Assembly: GCA_009887095.1 (NCBI GenBank)
Contig: QXYC01000017.1
Coordinates: 1-39,584, forward strand
Source of the DNA: Candidatus Poseidoniales archaeon
GTDB lineage: Archaea; Thermoplasmatota; Poseidoniia; Poseidoniales; Poseidoniaceae
Direction: 5' to 3'
DNA: 39,584 bases
The translations under genes were made by a program, and so were the position numbers. Positions 36,101 through 39,584 of this stretch are shown here, piece after piece; the stretch's first letter is position 1, and every line of letters begins with the position of its first letter. The notes under the pieces were generated by a model. The model did not search any database, was not told where the DNA came from, and worked only from the letters and a program-made list of their open reading frames with translations.

Positions 36101-38273
36101 CATCGTCAGGGTCGTAGATGTCGGCGATACCGTCGTTGTCGTCATCCCAGTCGATGTCGTTTTCGAGACCGTCTCCGTCGATATCGGAATCGACTGAGTT
36201 AGGTCCATCGTCACGGTACAATGCTCCGTTGATGGCGTGAAGGTCTCCGTCGTTGTCGAGGTCACAATCTGGATCAATGTCGAGTGCATCGATGATTCCG
36301 TCGTTGTCGTCATCGACGTCGTCCCAGTTTGCGATTCCATCGCCATCCCAGTCGTTGAATTGGGAGAAAGAGGCGCGTCGGGTTGTGCAGCGAGGGTCTG
36401 GGTTGGTTGGGTTGGGATTTGCCGCGGTCGGGCAGTTCCATGTTGCAACATCAGCGGTCGTATCCAATGGGAATGCATCGAATTCATTCTCGATTTGATC
36501 GTCATCAAGATCGTATTCGAAGTTGCTTGCATCACCGCTTACAGTGATGTCGCCCAAGTTGTCAGGCGTGGTGGTTCCACCCATATCGGGGTCAAGCCAA
36601 TCGTAGACAGCGTTGTAGTTCTGGTCGAACGGTCGCAATCGGTCGTCGTCGAGGTCTTGGTCGTAATCGATTTCACAGTCAGTGCTTCCGTCATTATCGC
36701 CGTCAGCACCAGGAATTTCGAAGTCCACATTGTTGACGCTTGCGACTGCGATGGACGCTCCACCGTTACCACCGCTGATGGTGATTTGAGTGCCAACGCT
36801 GTAACCGTATCCAGCCCTGTTAATCGTGACTGCTGTAACCGCACCGCCAGATGCTGGGTCCGCCACAATGTCAACGGTGAGTGCGGTTCCAGATTGGGAG
36901 GATGTGGCCACGTTCGTTGCAGTCACATAGCCAAGGCCGCCTGCAAGTGTGGCGGCATCGAGTGCGGTTGGCTCGCCGTTGAGCAAGCCGTTGTAATCGC
37001 CCTTGTTGTCACCGTTCACGTCAATGTTGACACACACATCATGGATGCCATCGTTGTCGTCATCGGGGTCTGACATGTCAAGAATACCATCGTTGTCATC
37101 GTCTGTGTCAGCGCTGTCTGGTGTTCCGTCGTTGTCGTTGTCCGGATCGAGGAAATTCGGGATCAGGTCACCGTCAAGGTCGCCATCCACAATTGTCGTG
37201 AAGGCAGGGGTGCCACTTGGAAAAGTGTCTGTGTACAAGGGTGCAGTTGCTGCGTTCACTCGGTTGAGTTCAGAACTGAGGAAGTTGACACCGCCTGAGT
37301 AAACTCGGTAGGAGTTGAAATCCCAAGTTTGTGCTGCGTCGAAAAGGTTGCCAGCTTCCGTGTGGCTGGTTGTGATCGATGCATCGTATGGGTGGGAGTC
37401 TTCGACATCGTCAACACCGTCGCCGTCGTCATCGTTGTCGAAGTAGTCTTGAACACCATCGTTGTCGAGGTCACAAGGCCACTTGAATTGGTCAATTCGT
37501 GCATCGTTGTCGTCATCTTCGTCGTATCGGCCAGGCCCCGAACCATCGCTGTCTTCGTCGGTAACGCCGTCGTTATCGTGGTCCATTGGATTCTGATCAG
37601 CGAGGTAGAACGGCCCGACAGCCTGTCCAGTCCACGGGTGGATGATGTTCTCATCGAGTCGGCGGTCGGTTGAGACATTGCGAGGGTCCAAGCCAAGGGC
37701 TTCGAGTGCATCGATGTCAATTGGACCTTCGAGAATTCCGTCGTTGTCGTCGTCCCAGTCATCTGCGTCGAGAATTCCGTCGTTGTCGTGGTCGAATGGA
37801 TGGGTGCCGTAGCAGCCGTCAAATCGCTCGAGCAAGTCGTAAATTCCATCGTTGTCGTCGTCAAGGTCGGCGAGGTCGTTGATTCCGTCGTTGTCGTGGT
37901 CATCTTTGCTTGATTCTTCAAGGAGACCGGCGTACATTGGTGCGAGTGCTTCGATGGCGCTCAGGTCGGTGATGATTCCAGACATCACACCAGGGTCGGC
38001 CCACATCAAATCAGTGATCGAAGGGTGGCCGGTTTCGTGCCATGGATCATGGTCGCCGTTCCAGTCGCCTTGCCCGCCTTGTGCGGTTGATTGAGCGATG
38101 CTTTGCCCAATGCGTTGCCCTTCAACGAAGCCGATTGTTTCGGTTTCATCTTCTGCGCTGAAGTCTTGGACAACTGCAAGAAGGGTACTGGTCAGCATAA
38201 GGAATACAATTGTCAGCGACATGCTGAGTTTTTGTCGGTTTTGTAGGGTTTCTTTGTGTACGTTTGAGAGCAT
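30174..38273 (-). CDS. Giant (2699-residue) calcium-repeat surface protein with cytoplasmic DUF4129-like domain
   Basis: GAGGTG lies 8 bases before ATG 38273. An N-terminal hydrophobic signal (SMSLTIVFLMLTSTLLAVV) leads into about 1190 residues (34400-37960) of thrombospondin-3-like calcium repeats of the type DxDNDGIxDxxD, broken by inserts: a phage-like module (residues about 436-518) and a larger Cys-containing segment. The next 1200 residues are beta-sandwich modules (Ig/CNA-B-like, such as GMPVQVHIEWTGN, LRDDLGT-type TGQLQDELGTNLTNRNIRV). A membrane helix (about 2516-2538) is followed by a 161-residue cytoplasmic domain. There AIFDCYKSLVKHFKRYGF, then TTREFESAV and LSIFEEARYSDHTI match the DUF4129 pattern 'Y..L...L...G....T..EF...F..ARYS'. 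The protein is probably a long stalk-like adhesin. Its own promoter may be TTGAAATA near 38315. Confidence 0.9.
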   Translation of the reverse strand: MLSNVHKETLQNRQKLSMSLTIVFLMLTSTLLAVVQDFSAEDETETIGFVEGQRIGQSIAQSTAQGGQGDWNGDHDPWHETGHPSITDLMWADPGVMSGIITDLSAIEALAPMYAGLLEESSKDDHDNDGINDLADLDDDNDGIYDLLERFDGCYGTHPFDHDNDGILDADDWDDDNDGILEGPIDIDALEALGLDPRNVSTDRRLDENIIHPWTGQAVGPFYLADQNPMDHDNDGVTDEDSDGSGPGRYDEDDDNDARIDQFKWPCDLDNDGVQDYFDNDDDGDGVDDVEDSHPYDASITTSHTEAGNLFDAAQTWDFNSYRVYSGGVNFLSSELNRVNAATAPLYTDTFPSGTPAFTTIVDGDLDGDLIPNFLDPDNDNDGTPDSADTDDDNDGILDMSDPDDDNDGIHDVCVNIDVNGDNKGDYNGLLNGEPTALDAATLAGGLGYVTATNVATSSQSGTALTVDIVADPASGGAVTAVTINRAGYGYSVGTQITISGGNGGASIAVASVNNVDFEIPGADGDNDGSTDCEIDYDQDLDDDRLRPFDQNYNAVYDWLDPDMGGTTTPDNLGDITVSGDASNFEYDLDDDQIENEFDAFPLDTTADVATWNCPTAANPNPTNPDPRCTTRRASFSQFNDWDGDGIANWDDVDDDNDGIIDALDIDPDCDLDNDGDLHAINGALYRDDGPNSVDSDIDGDGLENDIDWDDDNDGIADIYDPDDGNCGVVDYDSSDAFARPYYPVDDGGDLDGSQDSTPYGDAPDDHWNLLFWHNPFADVMLNYNGYDATTSPATPGTVPEFYWFMFARWSPYNGGNDWDIDADGDSLTNGLDTDQDADGLPDWWDQDEANDGIMDTDDPKMGGSFNLTQCGWTAGNLGSGHTCGYQYAVAYHMPLNGVNAQFGSPYSTRPDAFVDQGATAGGPSGNWSCTPGAQGGCYHYDFGGDGTIESGITHFQMTDNRDAFVTWVGLSTGLWQWTSDNGPVADFPDELGADLLKNDVDGDIDGDFTNMTVDLDNDYDSVFDWYDVDDDNDGIWDYFEIDSDDDWDNDAGQENGNFFSGTNCEDNDDDGNDADIDEDGFFQAVWDQGIMSQGLREPSLYDVDNDNDGVPDAEDTDDDNNGILDVDQELLPGCFWGEEESPFDHDNDGIVNWADNDWDGDGIPNNVELAISITQAFDHDNDGARDDIDEDDDEDGMKDEDEVLLWPTRFDRNSTNPWDHDDFGNGEGIANPLDSNTGPDAIDQDDDNDTRDDLDFNHLEETYTSSPCYNGAESSDWDSDNDCTLDADDKAPTFITFNPPNDLWLDAQTPSIFSGYVEWVNPVTLQQEPAVGMPVQVHIEWTGNNTTAIETIDVLTTASGNFSVGQFLYPEDLTVGDNTTYRVYAEVTEMFVFDGAQSQSYYVGAEANLTADIFMNSYFRSDEQPFWVDMWSYYTADVQRGIFNNLIPSVPMTFSVRGGVFGNLTHPTNFTGLGGDGYRSGPSGLVSVTFVQDIGINGIWKQIQWNSTRDNGVGKVPGGYEEVAWNSNTGMLEPLLDSNGDIIEYDYTNTSLPAGDYEVTASVKPELATEWPFPYLHGDDTEAQSIRVMHRMNIEAQMILSGVNPVYYFDATINNGDGSFGNWATLYHEQALNGAGLVFSDISKSKPYPTNWDGTPETLIGEAANLRDFISTNSTHWFINLVNGGDGDLPPCGAVDPTDPNSLVRCEIVPEMNTGDSLQVIGEVSNRTNEPWDADPVALQVDVDGNGQFLGAGETAYTQRPVMNNGVAEFDYNWSWYSQYGSGTYGMRVDFTNSAYYFTGNSSTLAATGAYINVTVVGTTDFQTTSLPRLYRNSSTTIQAKLVDNSLQPVRNAAVNYTWSADGRSGVNYTDDNGFFEVPFNISAQDPLGKYSLQFEFAGTSLLKGNTMVQEVWVVSRTYLSVVSVDPNLRQSGDRWDFTAQVVDDNKTSIRDSGGAALDGANSGLVDVIFEGSDFNGVFHRQVVATLAPAAGLISLPEPQPDNSHLCFYDGNGDNVPDRDFNQDGILDRNETVGCLKSNISPLNPQLLRDDPESFLPDGFGPVNVILRFEENLPNEGCEALQPTSLTIQGAWDPCTSVPGNDHFRLKMTNNANGFSLIGRTSLTVDDQIVYTSEVNPVTGEVVPKPMVVTGQLQDELGTNLTNRNIRVSYEMINGQSNPTSCQAGMTDMDGRYSILCPLSDVMAGKAKVTVTYSSYDNNDAYRYENKTVLTEFDVFSNSTLAINEVGPFKSSVESWTAPNGSNYPVLYLKESFHLDGKLTQSNGQFVGGKCLNIYLDPDQNIRPVSTIRTSEIDGTIEWFSGDPSQNPTLKGVETTGGKLEGFRTLRLAYEPDVNVPGGCDKDPSNVLNGSFVDMEILVRSRIDLQVKQTWSHLAGNGLDNGEAVIGSVALLRDRLDLAVENEEVWFVRQYWSEADAQWVIEGTNKSKTNEQGVAEFEWAFAGTTCDGETCDGQWRIIAYYPGSTYFAESQDNITHELVYEIRSSIDAQSGFFTPARGMALGVLLMALLIGGLIYYQRAQERRQVQALKGILTDTMMQLEASNEYIAAIFDCYKSLVKHFKRYGFMKKVYETTREFESAVRSAFNMVPAEQLSDFLSIFEEARYSDHTIDASHRDRALQTLQTIVTSLTVALGEEGSVTRKELVGLYDKQTKAGEFVAADGTVRQAGIVEGEGTDFKI
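34400..37960 (-). repeat. Thrombospondin-3-like calcium-binding repeat array within the 2699-residue protein
   Basis: Units of about 13-20 residues with core D-x-D-N-D-G-I-x-D recur through this region. In DNA they appear on the plus strand as GTCGTTGTCGTC-like runs with changing spacers. The repeats vary in sequence and length, so they are protein-level repeats, not a CRISPR array or satellite. The long Val-rich open frames on the plus strand here are their antisense. Confidence 0.9.
36720..36965 (-). other. Marine phage structural-protein-like module inserted in the calcium-repeat array
   Basis: Residues about 436-518 read LAGGLGYVTATNVATSSQSG, TALTVDIVADPASGGAVTAV, TINRAGYGYSVGTQITISGG and NGGASIAVASV. 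The pattern 'GxGYxxATNVATxxxxGxxLTVDIxAxxxGxVTxVxINxAGxGYxVGxxITIxGGNxxAxIxV' is one I associate with marine phage virion and tail-fibre-like proteins. It sits between calcium repeats and has none of their Asp motifs. Confidence 0.6.
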
Positions 38274-38421
38274 GTTGGCACCTCTGGAATCACCTTTCCA
38301 CCGTCATGCCCTATTTCAAAGGCGTGGCGCGAGTGGAACTAAGGGTATCACAGAACCCATTGAGTATCATCGCCAGAGAAATGAAATTCTGAATGAAAAG
38401 CATGGCTCAATGCGCTGATTA

Positions 38422-38465
38422 TAAAAAAAGAAAAAGGGATTCTCGAGGGGCGAACCCCTCGAGAA
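38422..38465 (-). terminator. Strong hairpin with T-run terminator
   Basis: TTCTCGAGGGG (38440-38450) and CCCCTCGAGAA (38455-38465) form a perfect 11-bp stem with a CGAA loop. On the minus strand it is followed by CCCTTTTTCTTTTTTTATA. It lies 55 bases after the stop of the gene at 38521 and upstream of the 2699-residue protein gene, so it separates the two transcripts. The rest of 38274-38520 holds only the latter gene's promoter and leader. Confidence 0.8.
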
Positions 38466-38520
38466 CCCGGCTCACCCGATGCCTCGACATCGGTGGTATC
38501 GATGTTCAATCAATCAAACT

Positions 38521-39584
38521 TCAAGCTTCGAGTTCATCGAGGATGCCGTCGTCATCGTCGTCGTCATCTTCGTTGTCGTCGAGTCCGTCGTTGTCGTGAT
38601 CGAATTGACCCGTAAGGGAGTTACCGTCGTTTTGCTCAAACCAGTCGAGCAATCCGTCGTTATCGTCATCGTTATCGGTAGCGTCCCAAATTCCGTCGTT
38701 GTCGTGGTCGTAGCGGTAAGCGCCGGTAGCACCGTTGATTTCGTCGACGTCAAGAATGTCGTCGTTGTCGTCATCGGTGTCCTCTGCGTCGTTCATGCCA
38801 TCGTTGTCATGATCGCGCATTCGGTCTTCGCCAGCGTCCATAACGCCGTTGTTGTTCACGTCTTCCCAATCGTTTCGGTTGTCAATGCCATCGTTGTCGA
38901 TGTCGAGGTCCACAGCATCGGTGATGCCGTCGTTGTCGTGGTCATAGATGTTGGAGTTAGGGTCTGCGTCGTTCACTTCTTCAGTGTCGTCGATTCCATC
39001 TCCGTCATCGTCTGAGTCTTCAGCGTCGTCAAGTCCATCGTTGTCGTGATCCATAGGGTTCTCGTCAACGGTGTCTGGAATGCCGTCGTTGTCATCGTCG
39101 TTGTCAACATCGTTAGGGATGCCGTCGCCGTCGTTGTCGTTTTCGCCATTTTCAGCTTGGTTGTCAAGTTGTTGACCTTGCTGCTGGTCGGTCTGTTGTC
39201 CCTGTTGGCCTTGTTGACCGTTTTGGGTTTGACCTTGCTGCTGCTCGCTCTGACCGTTCTGGTTTTGTCCGTTCTGGTTTTCGCTTTGTTGGTCACCTTG
39301 CTGGCCGCCTTGTTCGCCGCCTTGCTGTTGTTGACCTTGGCCGTTGTCTTGTTGCTGACCCTGCTGACCTTGCTGACCTTGCTGACCTTGCTGACCTTGT
39401 TGGCCCTGCTGTCCTTGCTGTCCTTGCTGTCCTTGCTGGCCCTGCTGACCTTGCTGTCCTTGCTGTCCTTGCTGACCTTGTTGACCCTGTTGTCCTTGAC
39501 CTTGACCTTGTTGTTGGCCTTGTCCTTGTCCTTGTCCCTGACCTTGTCCTTGACCTTGTCCTTGACCTTGTCCTTGACCTTGTC
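38521..39584 (-). CDS. Calcium-repeat protein with Gln/Gly-rich (collagen-like) tract, 3' part only
   Basis: The frame is open to the right edge, so the start and N-terminus are missing; 353 residues are visible. The first part is low complexity: alternating Gly-Gln, then 16 consecutive Gly-Gln-Gln triplets (39352-39495), then Gln/Asn/Gly/Glu-rich sequence. From about 39130 it becomes thrombospondin-3-like repeats (DNDGDGIPNDVDNDDDNDGI, DHDNDGLDDAEDSDDDGDGI and so on), ending DDDDGILDELEA. No membrane helix follows, so if the protein is anchored the anchor must be N-terminal, or it is released. It has a strong terminator. It precedes the 2699-residue protein with similar repeats, and the two may be related. 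Confidence 0.85.
   Translation of the reverse strand, partial: QGQGQGQGQGQGQGQGQGQGQGQQQGQGQGQQGQQGQQGQQGQQGQQGQQGQQGQQGQQGQQGQQGQQGQQGQQGQQQDNGQGQQQQGGEQGGQQGDQQSENQNGQNQNGQSEQQQGQTQNGQQGQQGQQTDQQQGQQLDNQAENGENDNDGDGIPNDVDNDDDNDGIPDTVDENPMDHDNDGLDDAEDSDDDGDGIDDTEEVNDADPNSNIYDHDNDGITDAVDLDIDNDGIDNRNDWEDVNNNGVMDAGEDRMRDHDNDGMNDAEDTDDDNDDILDVDEINGATGAYRYDHDNDGIWDATDNDDDNDGLLDWFEQNDGNSLTGQFDHDNDGLDDNEDDDDDDDGILDELEA
39350..39584 (-). repeat. Gln/Gly codon repeat tract, running off the window edge
   Basis: On the plus strand the units are CCTTGCTGA/CCTTGCTGT-like 9-mers (Gly-Gln-Gln) and then 6-mers (Gly-Gln). Both synonymous codons for each residue are mixed, so the repeat is kept at protein level as well as in DNA. 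The tract continues beyond the window. Confidence 0.85.

Noticed and set aside
36237-37073. Long plus-strand open frame rich in Val/Ile (VVVVI) over the calcium-repeat region
   Set aside because: It is the exact antisense of DxDNDG repeats in the real minus-strand gene; similar frames at 34539-34976 and 38479-39015 have the same cause.
34400-39130. Regular short repeats that could suggest a CRISPR array
   Set aside because: Repeat units are in-frame codons for DxDNDG motifs, vary in sequence and length, and lack unique equal-sized spacers.

Overview
The window looks like a chromosome segment of a planktonic euryarchaeon, most likely a Marine Group II archaeon (Poseidoniales, Thermoplasmatota). 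Four things point that way. The information-processing genes are archaeal (eL18, uL13, uS9, RpoN, archaeal-type Trm1, two PAC2-family proteins). Several genes have box A (TATA-like) elements about 25 bases before leaderless or near-leaderless starts. Very large Asp/Asn-rich secreted proteins with one C-terminal membrane anchor take up more than half of the sequence. A bacterial-type NAD+-dependent DNA ligase is present, as in some other euryarchaeal groups. The lineage is inferred from gene content only.

Layout. 1-472 (-): 5' end of a membrane-anchored protein whose ectodomain resembles the CD36/LIMP-2 family. 610-2724: trm1 (+) and a PAC2 protein (-), converging. 2782-7053 (-): 1423-residue FG-GAP/fibronectin-like surface protein. 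7225-8181 (+): a winged-helix protein and a pentapeptide-repeat protein. 8184-9253 (-): a membrane protein and a hotdog thioesterase. 9365-9438 (+): tRNA-Arg(GCG). 9469-12142 (-): HAD phosphatase, small winged-helix protein, an unknown protein and a PKD lipoprotein. 12329-13524 (+): DEDDh exonuclease and a membrane zinc-ribbon protein. 13533-14699 (-): PD-(D/E)XK nuclease with a probable Fe-S cluster. 14790-15584 (+): second PAC2 protein. From 15581 to the right edge every gene is on the minus strand: a three-gene operon of secreted CxCH/CxxxCH proteins plus a membrane protein, ligA, a PPC/DUF296 protein, a membrane protein, a giant beta-helix protein, tRNA-Pro(GGG), rpoN-rps9-rpl13-rpl18e with a possible 42-codon ORF and an unknown gene upstream, a 2699-residue calcium-repeat protein with a cytoplasmic DUF4129-like domain, and the 3' part of a second calcium-repeat protein that begins in a Gln/Gly-rich repeat.

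How the genes fit together. The ribosomal/RNA-polymerase cluster is the usual archaeal arrangement. The other genes are dominated by the cell surface: secreted repeat domains outside, one helix, then often an acidic or Trp-rich cytoplasmic tail. The most unusual points are the CD36-like ectodomain in an archaeon, a PCNA-binding (PIP-box) sequence at the extreme C-terminus of the bacterial-type ligase, the operon pairing Reeler/choice-of-anchor-V-like proteins with a small polytopic membrane protein, a phage-structural-protein-like module inside the giant calcium-repeat protein, and a collagen-like (Gly-Gln-Gln) tract at the right edge. No CRISPR array, insertion sequence, integrase or replication origin was seen. 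No gene-free stretch exceeds 300 bases.
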